From contig JAMORM010000046.1 of the NCBI GenBank assembly GCA_027063585.1, positions 1 to 9,163 on the forward strand: a stretch of DNA of 9,163 nucleotides. The letters are read 5' to 3'. The translations under genes and the position numbers were made by a program. This DNA comes from Sulfurimonas sp. (GTDB lineage: Bacteria; Campylobacterota; Campylobacteria; Campylobacterales; Sulfurimonadaceae). Position 1 is the first letter of the stretch; every line of letters starts with the position of its first letter. This document shows positions 1 through 5,771 of this stretch, piece by piece. The notes below the pieces were generated by a model. It was not told where the DNA came from and searched no databases. It worked only from the letters and a program-made list of their open reading frames with translations.

Positions 1-409
1 AGTCACACTCAAAGTTAAATGAATATGCCAATGCGGGAGAAATATTTTCATAAGTTTTTTGCATCGCTTTGATTCCCGGGTAAATAAAACCGCCCATAAA
101 TTCGTCATTTTTTACAACATCAACAGTTACAGCGCTTCCCGCATCAATGATAATAGTGTTTGAAACTAACTCTACTGCAAAGATTCTGTCAATTCCCATT
201 GTTTTATAATACTTTTTTTTATCAATATACTCAGATAAATCTATCCAGTTTGGCAAAGATTTCAGCCTTACATGTAAAGTGTTATTCACGCAAATAAAAT
301 ATACTTTTTCTTTTATGGATGAAGGATCGAAAGATTTGACATCCTGTTTATATGTTCTGTTGCCATCAAGAAAATGATATGAACTGTTTCCTATATCACA
401 CAACAGCAT
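1..409 (-). CDS. coaX: Type III pantothenate kinase (CoaX), N-terminal 136 codons; cut by window edge
   Basis: Phosphorylates pantothenate with ATP, the first step of coenzyme A synthesis, in the cytoplasm. The reading frame is open from an ATG at 409 to the window edge and is too incomplete to appear as a closed ORF. Visible family motifs, in order: the N-terminal phosphate-binding DIGNS (residues 5-9), GIDR (72-75), DAGSAVTVD (89-97, where many relatives have DAGTA) and GGFIYPG (106-112). These match the ASKHA-fold type III enzyme rather than CoaA or the type II kinase. The spacing of the motifs fits the short CoaX of Campylobacterota (about 200-220 residues), so roughly the last third is missing here. 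The start is set by a TAATG junction: the stop of the upstream 106-residue gene overlaps this ATG by one base, which suggests translational coupling. The ribosome site is weak (a GGA about nine bases upstream). The family call is secure; the C-terminus cannot be judged. Confidence 0.93.
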   Translation of the reverse strand, partial: MLLCDIGNSSYHFLDGNRTYKQDVKSFDPSSIKEKVYFICVNNTLHVRLKSLPNWIDLSEYIDKKKYYKTMGIDRIFAVELVSNTIIIDAGSAVTVDVVKNDEFMGGFIYPGIKAMQKTYENISPALAYSFNFECD

Positions 410-729
410 TACTGAATTTTCCAGCCTACTTCTTTAAAGGCTTTTGCAGCTTTAGAGCACAAAGGCGCATCTATAAAAACAACTTTATATTTAAAATTAT
501 GTTCACTAAAGAGTGTTAGTTTTGCATAAATTTCTTCAAATTTATGCACATCTTTCATAAGTATTCTACTCTTTTGACTCACAGCAAAAATAGCCCAAAA
601 ATAGCCATGAACATCTGTCGCTTTATATATTTTTATTTTATTTCTTATGCCCAGTTCTTTTGGAGAAATCTCCTGCATTTTTTTAAAAATTTTCCCTTTT
701 TGTCTCAGGGAATCTACAACAATTTGCAT
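409..729 (-). CDS. Conserved-looking hypothetical protein, 106 residues, directly upstream of coaX
   Basis: Function not recognised. The product is small, basic and soluble, with no signal peptide or membrane segment. It looks mixed alpha/beta: a strand-helix N-terminus (MQIVVDSLRQKGKIFKK), a central helix rich in Lys and Glu, and a C-terminal strand VVFIDAP followed by a helix ending in VGWKIQ. I chose the ATG at 729, eight bases downstream of the preceding stop. An AAAGGA at 743-748 precedes it, but with a long spacer of 13 bases. A TTG at 759 would add ten residues and overlap the GGDEF-EAL gene; it has a possible AAGAG seven bases upstream, so the start is not settled. The stop overlaps the coaX ATG by one base (TAATG). 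The position between the c-di-GMP gene and coaX implies co-transcription, but gives no firm clue to its job. That this is a real gene rests on its frame, its fit between the neighbours and its ordinary protein composition. Confidence 0.75.
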   Translation of the reverse strand: MQIVVDSLRQKGKIFKKMQEISPKELGIRNKIKIYKATDVHGYFWAIFAVSQKSRILMKDVHKFEEIYAKLTLFSEHNFKYKVVFIDAPLCSKAAKAFKEVGWKIQ

Positions 730-736
730 ATTTATA

Positions 737-3067
737 CTATTTTCCTTTAGAATGTGCAATTATAAACTCTTTGCATTCGTCAGCAGGCAACGGTTTTGAA
801 AAATAATATCCTTGAATATTATAACAGCCTTCATTCACTAAAAAGTCAAGTTGTTCTTTCTTCTCTACCCCTTCTGCAATTATTTCAAGCTTTAAATTTT
901 CAGCCAAATTTATAATTGTTCTCACTATTGCTACATCATCTTTACTCGCAGGCAAATCTATCACAAAACTACGGTCAATTTTTAATTTAGTCACCGGCAA
1001 TTTTTTCAAATATGATAATGATGAATATCCTGTTCCAAAATCATCAATAGATATAGAAATACCTAAATCACGCAACTTATTTAAAATTTCAATAGATTTT
1101 TGTGGATTTTTCATAATTTGGCCTTCAAGAATTTCGAGTTCTAAAACACTAGTATCAAATTGCAAACTGTCAATAATATATGTTAGTTCCTCTATATAAT
1201 TACTACTCTCTATTTTTTTGGTAGAAACATTAACAGATACTTTTCCAAATTCAAGCCCCTCTTTTTGCCATTTCATTATCTGTTTCATGGATTGGATTAG
1301 CATATATTTGTCGATTTCTAACACTAACCCTGTTTCCTCACAAAATGGAATAAACTCATCTGGAGTCATCATTCCTTTTTGAGGATGCATCCAACGAATA
1401 AGCGTTTCCAAACCAACAATTTTTTCATCTCTTGCATCAATTTTAGGTTGAAAATAGGCTACAAACTCTTCATGTTTCAATGCTTTTCGTATATCTGCAT
1501 CAAGTTGAATTTTTTGCAGTGCCATCTCTGTCATTTTCTTATCATAAAACTGATAAGTATTTTTACCATCATCTTTTGCTTTATACATGGCAGTCTCTGC
1601 ATTTCGCAAAAGCTGATTAGCCTTTGCAGAATCTTGCGGATACAAAGCCACACCAATACTAAAGCTGGTAAATATTTCTATATTTTTAACATGAAATGGT
1701 TTTTTCATATGAATCAATATGTTGTCTATTAAATTTATTGTACTGATTTTTGTAGCATTTTTATGAAGTATTGCAAATTCATCACCACCAAGTCTTGCCA
1801 ATGTATCATCACTTTTTATACATTTTTTTAACCTATTTTTTATTTGCAGTAACAATTCATCACCTATTTCATGTCCGTAAGTGTCATTCACTTCTTTAAA
1901 TTTATCTAAATCCAAAAAGAATACACTAAACTGTTCTCCTGTTGTTTTTGCATGTTTTATAGTTTCTTCTATTCTGTCTAACAACAAAACTTTATTTGCC
2001 AATCCCGTTAAATGATCATGATGTGCAATAAAAGTCAAAACATTCGTCTGTAATTCCAACTCTTCTGTTTTTTCCTGCACACTTGATTCAAGTATCTCAT
2101 TTTGTTCTTGAATCAAACGTTTATAGTTTACACTGTAAATATAATAAAAAAGGATAATAATCAATAATAAAATCAATAAAGCCACTTCTAAAACACCATT
2201 TTTTGCTTGCTCAATCTCTGAAAGATCAATCCTTTTCAAATCTTTTGCTATAATGAAATAACCCATAGGGTTTCCATTCATATCAGCTAATTGCAACGTT
2301 GTTAAAAGCAGAGAGTTTTCTGTATCAATCATATATGTTGTGATTTTGAGATATTTTTCAATTGCACTCTTTTGCACGATATGTAGAAGTTTTTCATTTT
2401 CTAAAGGATTTGCAATATAATAATCATCTACAAAAGTTTGAGAATATGCTTCACTCAGCTGTTTTTTATAGCTTTTATCTACAACTATCAACAATTCATT
2501 ACCATGATTTTTCATTTTTTGGGTAATAGAATAAAATTTTGCCATAGTCTCAATAATACCTATAAATTTCCCATTATCAAAAATAGGAACCATTGCCTTA
2601 AAAGTCATATCATCTTTACCGGTGCTAATTGTAGATATCACTTTGGGATCTTGTATTATTTGTTTGATATCTTGCCGTACACTCGACACATCATCACCTT
2701 TTTTATCATTCCAACTTCTGTAAAAACTTTTCCCCTCAGGTGTAATGAGTTGAAACCAAATATTTTGTAATGACGAGTAACGCTGAAGTGTTACAATCAA
2801 GTCGTTAAAACCAATATTTTTGTAATTTTTCTTTTTTATTGCATTTTTTATATTTTGATTTGCAGAGAGTCCAAGGGTTACAAGTAAAATGGCTTCAGAT
2901 TTTTCTTTTATTAAACTCTGAAGTTCATCTCTCATATCTCCACTCGTGTCAAGATACTTTTCATTTTTTAAAGTATCTACTTTGTGTGTCAAGTAAATAT
3001 AACTACCGGTAAAAAAAATCGTAACCAGCAATAACACTACAACAATAATTCTAGAAAGTTTATTCAT
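737..3067 (-). CDS. Membrane-anchored GGDEF-EAL protein with periplasmic Cache-like sensor (cyclic-di-GMP synthesis/breakdown)
   Basis: A 776-residue inner-membrane signalling protein. Order: transmembrane helix about 5-26; periplasmic sensor about 27-290, with features of a double-Cache domain (WFQLITPEGKSFYRSW at 104-119, AMVPIFDNGKFIGIIE at 158-173); second helix about 292-312; coiled-coil linker about 314-345; GGDEF domain about 347-505; EAL domain about 520-765. The cyclase motif GGDEF is intact at 427-431, with DHLTGLAN at 351-358, metal-binding Asp386 and substrate residues Asn394 and Asp403. The inhibitory RxxD site is degenerate: KSDD at 418-421. The EAL signature reads ETL (554-556), but the other metal and catalytic residues are present: Asn613, Glu645, Asp675-Asp676 in DDFGTGYSS, Lys696, Glu732, Gln752. 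From sequence both c-di-GMP synthesis and hydrolysis are possible; which dominates is unknown. The start is a plain ATG with a weak TAAG, six bases after the upstream stop. The gene is very AT-rich. The ligand of the sensor is not predictable; the dCache_3-type assignment is my inference. Confidence 0.95.
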   Translation of the reverse strand: MNKLSRIIVVVLLLVTIFFTGSYIYLTHKVDTLKNEKYLDTSGDMRDELQSLIKEKSEAILLVTLGLSANQNIKNAIKKKNYKNIGFNDLIVTLQRYSSLQNIWFQLITPEGKSFYRSWNDKKGDDVSSVRQDIKQIIQDPKVISTISTGKDDMTFKAMVPIFDNGKFIGIIETMAKFYSITQKMKNHGNELLIVVDKSYKKQLSEAYSQTFVDDYYIANPLENEKLLHIVQKSAIEKYLKITTYMIDTENSLLLTTLQLADMNGNPMGYFIIAKDLKRIDLSEIEQAKNGVLEVALLILLLIIILFYYIYSVNYKRLIQEQNEILESSVQEKTEELELQTNVLTFIAHHDHLTGLANKVLLLDRIEETIKHAKTTGEQFSVFFLDLDKFKEVNDTYGHEIGDELLLQIKNRLKKCIKSDDTLARLGGDEFAILHKNATKISTINLIDNILIHMKKPFHVKNIEIFTSFSIGVALYPQDSAKANQLLRNAETAMYKAKDDGKNTYQFYDKKMTEMALQKIQLDADIRKALKHEEFVAYFQPKIDARDEKIVGLETLIRWMHPQKGMMTPDEFIPFCEETGLVLEIDKYMLIQSMKQIMKWQKEGLEFGKVSVNVSTKKIESSNYIEELTYIIDSLQFDTSVLELEILEGQIMKNPQKSIEILNKLRDLGISISIDDFGTGYSSLSYLKKLPVTKLKIDRSFVIDLPASKDDVAIVRTIINLAENLKLEIIAEGVEKKEQLDFLVNEGCYNIQGYYFSKPLPADECKEFIIAHSKGK

Positions 3068-3073
3068 TTATAC

Positions 3074-3286
3074 TTATTTACTCAACCCTAATTCTGCAAA
3101 CAGTGTTTCAAAAAACTCACTAATATTTAGCAACTCTTCTTTCAAAGTCCCAAAAGCTTTATCTTCTTCTATCCACTCTTCAATTCTTTTTACACTGTCA
3201 CTTTTCTGATTTTCATCCAGTTTATCACTCTCAACAACTGCATCTTTAATTTTTTCTAAATGTTCTTTGTGTTTATGTGCGCTCAT
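3074..3286 (-). CDS. Small acidic helical hypothetical protein, 70 residues
   Basis: Function not recognised. The product is highly charged and predicted almost entirely helical, with no cysteine, no signal peptide and no membrane segment. The core VKRIEEWIEEDKAFGTLKEE (residues 33-52) looks like a conserved motif rather than random sequence, and the end LFAELGLSK is a short amphipathic helix. The start is well supported: AAAGGA at 3295-3300 lies eight bases before the ATG. It sits 15 bases downstream of another 70-residue gene and six bases upstream of the GGDEF-EAL gene, so the three are probably translated from one message. A structural or partner role (helical bundle, oligomer) is a guess. 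I considered an antitoxin, but no toxin-like partner is adjacent. Confidence 0.8.
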   Translation of the reverse strand: MSAHKHKEHLEKIKDAVVESDKLDENQKSDSVKRIEEWIEEDKAFGTLKEELLNISEFFETLFAELGLSK

Positions 3287-3301
3287 TTTCTTTTTCCTTT
3301 T

Positions 3302-3514
3302 TTAATAGTTTTCGTATTTTCCGGCTTTTACATCACTCTTAAGTTGATGTATCTTTTTTTCCATAATATTGAGTATAATATCTGCCGCCTCTGTATCATC
3401 AGCTTCAGGAACATCCCAATCTGTTATTTTCATATTTGCTTTAAAAAGTAACTCTAACTCTTTTTCAATCTCAGCTTTTCTTACTGCTAATTCTTTGATT
3501 ACAGCATCTGACAT
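3302..3514 (-). CDS. Small acidic hypothetical protein, 70 residues
   Basis: Function not recognised. The N-terminal half is a strongly charged helix (residues about 4-26, rich in Glu and Lys). A short acidic linker with WDVPEADDTEAAD (33-45) follows, then a second helix (about 45-63) ending in GKYENY. This is a helical-hairpin profile; there is no membrane segment or cysteine. The start is well set: TAAGGA at 3521-3526 is six bases before the ATG. It follows the HIT gene after 37 bases, the largest gap inside this operon, and a TATACT box in that gap could be an internal promoter. The next gene, also 70 residues and acidic, starts 15 bases after its stop. The two are not obviously duplicates of each other by eye: lengths match but motifs do not. 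Confidence 0.8.
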   Translation of the reverse strand: MSDAVIKELAVRKAEIEKELELLFKANMKITDWDVPEADDTEAADIILNIMEKKIHQLKSDVKAGKYENY

Positions 3515-3537
3515 TTTTAATCCTTATTTTTTCTTTT

Positions 3538-3543
3538 AGTATA
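3538..3543 (-). promoter_or_regulatory. Possible internal -10 box (TATACT) ahead of the two small genes and the GGDEF-EAL gene
   Basis: On the minus strand the 37-base gap after the HIT gene reads TGATGTATACTAAAAG. TATACT is one base from the TATAAT consensus and lies about 23 bases before the start at 3514. No good -35 hexamer is visible 17 bases upstream. That is common in Campylobacterota, whose -35 regions are poorly conserved and replaced by AT-rich periodic sequence. It could let the small genes and the c-di-GMP enzyme be expressed apart from the HIT gene. Chance occurrence in such AT-rich DNA is quite possible. Confidence 0.3.
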
Positions 3544-3551
3544 CATCAAAT

Positions 3552-4052
3552 TTATTTAATATCTATATAGTTTGGGATTAAACTTTTAATTTTTTTATAA
3601 ATCTTTTCAAAATCTGTTGAATAGACTCTTGTATTGCCGATAGCCGTTATAAAGTTGGTATCTCGCTCCCATCTTGGTACCAAATGCATATGTATATGTT
3701 CAGCAATTCCCGCACCTGCAGATTTACCAAGATTCATCCCAATATTCACCCCATGAGCCCCAAAACCTTCTTTTAAAAGTCTTACACTTTGTTGAGCAAG
3801 TTTTGACATGTGCATCCATGTTTGTGCAGGCAAATCTTCAAGTTTGTCAGTATGTAAATGAGGAATGATCATAAAATGACCCGGAGTATAAGGATAGCGA
3901 TTCATAACAATAAAGCAGTACTCATCCCTATATAGTACATGTAAAGTTTCATCTTCCTGAGCATGTCTGCTTATATGACAAAAAACACAACCATCAATTT
4001 TCTCTTTGCTAATATACTCATCTCGCCACGGGGCATATAAAATATCTCTCAT
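3552..4052 (-). CDS. HIT-family nucleotide hydrolase/transferase (diadenosine polyphosphate or AMP-conjugate hydrolase type)
   Basis: A soluble cytoplasmic protein of 166 residues. HIT proteins act on the alpha-phosphate of nucleotides such as Ap4A or adenosine phosphoramidates through a histidine triad. The triad is present as HIHMHLV (His119, His121, His123), preceded by the phosphate-binding stretch MNLGKSAGAGIAEH (106-119). An N-terminal CVFC pair (Cys22, Cys25), together with His65 in PHLH, suggests a structural zinc site as in other HIT proteins with a CxxC start. The N-terminal WRDEY tract is typical of the larger Ap4A-phosphorylase-like bacterial members. Two adjacent ATGs exist (4055 and 4052). 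The AGGAG at 4058-4062 is only two bases from the first and five from the second, so I prefer 4052. It is the first gene of the left operon and is transcribed away from the phosphate permease. The exact substrate cannot be told from sequence. Confidence 0.93.
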   Translation of the reverse strand: MRDILYAPWRDEYISKEKIDGCVFCHISRHAQEDETLHVLYRDEYCFIVMNRYPYTPGHFMIIPHLHTDKLEDLPAQTWMHMSKLAQQSVRLLKEGFGAHGVNIGMNLGKSAGAGIAEHIHMHLVPRWERDTNFITAIGNTRVYSTDFEKIYKKIKSLIPNYIDIK

Positions 4053-4070
4053 CATTTCTCCTATTTAGTT

Positions 4071-4077
4071 TATTATA
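4071..4077. promoter_or_regulatory. Shared -10 element of a divergent promoter region (HIT operon and pit operon)
   Basis: The divergent genes are separated by only 48 bases. The heptamer TATTATA reads TATAATA on the minus strand, a perfect TATAAT (4072-4077) placed to start transcription near 4065. This is just before the AGGAG of the HIT gene. On the plus strand the same bases read TATTAT, and TATATT at 4080-4085 is an alternative; either would give the phosphate permease a very short leader. No clear -35 hexamer or repeated operator half-sites (such as a PhoB-like box) are visible. The minus-strand box is the better supported of the two. Confidence 0.45.
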
Positions 4078-4100
4078 ACTATATTTAAGTAAAATAAACT

Positions 4101-5144
4101 ATGGATTTAACGACTATACTTATCATTTTAACTGTTATCAGCGTATTTATCTTTGACTTTACAAACGGTTTTCATGATTCTGCCGATATGGTTGCTACTG
4201 CCATCGCTTCGCGTGCAATGAAAGCGAGTGTCGCCATAACTGTTGTCAGTATTTTTACTTTTTTAGGGCCACTGCTTGCCGGACTTGCTGTTGCCGATAC
4301 GGTTGGAACCTTTGTTAATATTTCCAATGCCCCGCTTAGAGATGCACAGGCTTTGGTTATAGCAGCTCTTTTGGCAGCCGTAACGTACAACCTCATTACA
4401 TGGCGTTTTGGTCTGCCTTCCTCTTCTTCCAATTCACTTGCAGGCGGACTTGTCGGAGCCGGGCTTTATGTCGTAGGCGAGAGCCAAATCAACTGGGGCA
4501 TTCAAGCCTTGCAACATGGTGAACTCACCGGTGTGACGAAAGTTATTGCAGGACTTTTTGCTTCTCCTTTTCTAGGGTTTATTATCGGGTTTATCATCAT
4601 GAAGATTTTCTTTTTTGTTTTTAAAAGATTTACAATAGAAATACGACCTCTTTTTGTTGTTTCACAATATTTCAGTGTTGCCTGGCTTGGATTTTCTCAT
4701 GGAGCCAACGATGCACAAAAAGGTATGGCCATCATAGGGATGATGCTTTTAGCATCTCATCAGACACAAAGTTTTACTATTCCTTTATGGGTTATATTAA
4801 TGTGTACCACGGCCATAACACTCGGTACAATGTTTGGCGGATGGAGCATTATAAAAACACTTGGGTTTGAGCTCTATCATATAAAACTCATCCACTCGGT
4901 TGCAAATCAACTCGGTGCCGCTTTGGTTAATACGCTCGCAACTATGATTGGTGCACCGACTTCTACCACACAGGTAGTAACGGCAACCCTTCTGGGAAAC
5001 GGTGCGGCTGAAAAGCCCTCACACGTAGGTTGGAAGCGTGCAGGACAAATCATCCTCGGATGGCTTGTAAATGTACCTACTTCTATGCTTTTTGGAGCAC
5101 TTTATTCATACTTACTTATAACATTATTGGAGTACATACAATGA
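4101..5144 (+). CDS. pit: Low-affinity inorganic phosphate transporter, PiT family
   Basis: An inner-membrane permease of 347 residues that imports phosphate, probably as a metal-phosphate complex with cation symport. The protein is almost all hydrophobic helices and shows the internal duplication typical of the family. Repeat 1 has FTNGFHDSADMVAT (20-33) and GLPSSSSNSLAGG (104-116). Repeat 2 has GFSHGANDAQKGMA (197-210) and GAPTSTTQVV (284-293). These are the paired PiT signatures, with both GxxD-type Asp residues (Asp26, Asp204) present. The length is close to that of short bacterial PiT proteins, without the long central loop of eukaryotic members. The ATG is the only start matching the family N-terminus, although no convincing Shine-Dalgarno site precedes it. 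Its stop overlaps the start of the DUF47 gene by four bases (ATGA). Sulfate permease activity, known for some family members, cannot be excluded, but the DUF47 partner favours phosphate. Confidence 0.95.
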   Translation: MDLTTILIILTVISVFIFDFTNGFHDSADMVATAIASRAMKASVAITVVSIFTFLGPLLAGLAVADTVGTFVNISNAPLRDAQALVIAALLAAVTYNLITWRFGLPSSSSNSLAGGLVGAGLYVVGESQINWGIQALQHGELTGVTKVIAGLFASPFLGFIIGFIIMKIFFFVFKRFTIEIRPLFVVSQYFSVAWLGFSHGANDAQKGMAIIGMMLLASHQTQSFTIPLWVILMCTTAITLGTMFGGWSIIKTLGFELYHIKLIHSVANQLGAALVNTLATMIGAPTSTTQVVTATLLGNGAAEKPSHVGWKRAGQIILGWLVNVPTSMLFGALYSYLLITLLEYIQ

Positions 5145-5767
5145 TTACATCATTTATAAAAAAATATATTTTACCTAAAGAAGTTGACTTCGTCTCGGCT
5201 TTAGACGAACACTCTATGATTATCAAAAAAATTACGGATGATTTATATAAATGTTTTTTAGAGTCTAATGCCGCAAGTTGTAAAGCAATTTTGGAAGACC
5301 AACATAAGGCCAAAAACATACGTGATACAAATATGAAAGAACTTTTAAATACTTTTATAACTCCTTTTGACCGAGAGTCCATTTATCGTGTTATCACGCA
5401 GCTTGACTGGATAGCAATTAGCGTAAGACACTTTGTTATAGAAACACAAGCATATAATATAAATAAACTTGATGAAGAGTATGGACTTATTATTAAACAT
5501 ATACAACTTCAAGCAGAACTTTTAACAGCCGGATTTAAAACACTTAAAAGCAATCAACAAAAGACGGCGGATAATGCACAAAGAGTCAGAGACACCTATG
5601 ATGAACTCATGGATTTATATGTACAAAAAATGGCAAAGCTTTCAAAATGCAATAATATGCAAGAAATATTCATACAAAAAGAAATTTTAGCGCAACTCAA
5701 AGAAATAAGTAAACGCATGCGTATGACGGCAAATTCTTTAGAAGATATCGTGATGAAGATGTCTTAA
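5141..5767 (+). CDS. DUF47 / PhoU-like PiT accessory protein
   Basis: A 208-residue soluble protein, nearly all alpha-helical, of the DUF47 (PF01865-type) family. This family is distantly related to PhoU and is found next to PiT permeases, where it is thought to modulate phosphate transport. The sequence shows the expected pattern of long amphipathic helices: about 17-50, 52-75, 80-110, 115-140, and then a long charged helix pair to the C-terminus. An FDRESIYRVITQLDWIA segment (about 78-94) corresponds to the conserved core motif of the family. Translation starts at the ATG at 5141, inside the pit stop codon, with TGGAG at 5128-5132 about eight bases upstream; this is a standard coupled arrangement. 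A longer in-frame reading from 5030 lies inside pit and is rejected. Here the accessory gene follows the permease, whereas in many genomes it precedes it. Its stop is only four bases from the convergent dctM stop. Confidence 0.9.
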   Translation: MITSFIKKYILPKEVDFVSALDEHSMIIKKITDDLYKCFLESNAASCKAILEDQHKAKNIRDTNMKELLNTFITPFDRESIYRVITQLDWIAISVRHFVIETQAYNINKLDEEYGLIIKHIQLQAELLTAGFKTLKSNQQKTADNAQRVRDTYDELMDLYVQKMAKLSKCNNMQEIFIQKEILAQLKEISKRMRMTANSLEDIVMKMS

Positions 5768-5771
5768 GTAT

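Noticed and set aside
730..759. TTG start at 759 for the 106-residue hypothetical protein
   Set aside because: It would overlap the GGDEF-EAL gene by 23 bases and use a rare start. The ATG at 729 fits the operon spacing better, although its ribosome site is distant. Not fully excluded.
3074..3514. Toxin-antitoxin pair made of the two 70-residue proteins
   Set aside because: Size and tandem layout fit, but neither protein shows a nuclease, kinase, pore or DNA-binding motif. Both are acidic and helical, and both sit inside a larger operon.
4172..4432. 86-residue minus-strand frame inside pit
   Set aside because: Antisense of the PiT signatures; Ala-rich low-complexity composition and no ribosome site.
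5030..5140. N-terminal extension of the DUF47 protein into pit
   Set aside because: The extension overlaps pit in another frame and adds sequence unlike the family. The ATG at 5141 has a TGGAG site and a classic ATGA overlap.
5742..5765. Possible hairpin: AAGATATC (5742-5749) against GATGTCTT (5758-5765)
   Set aside because: Eight pairs with one G-U wobble and an eight-base loop, low GC and no U-run after it. It is too weak to call a terminator, and the minus-strand copy has a mismatch instead.
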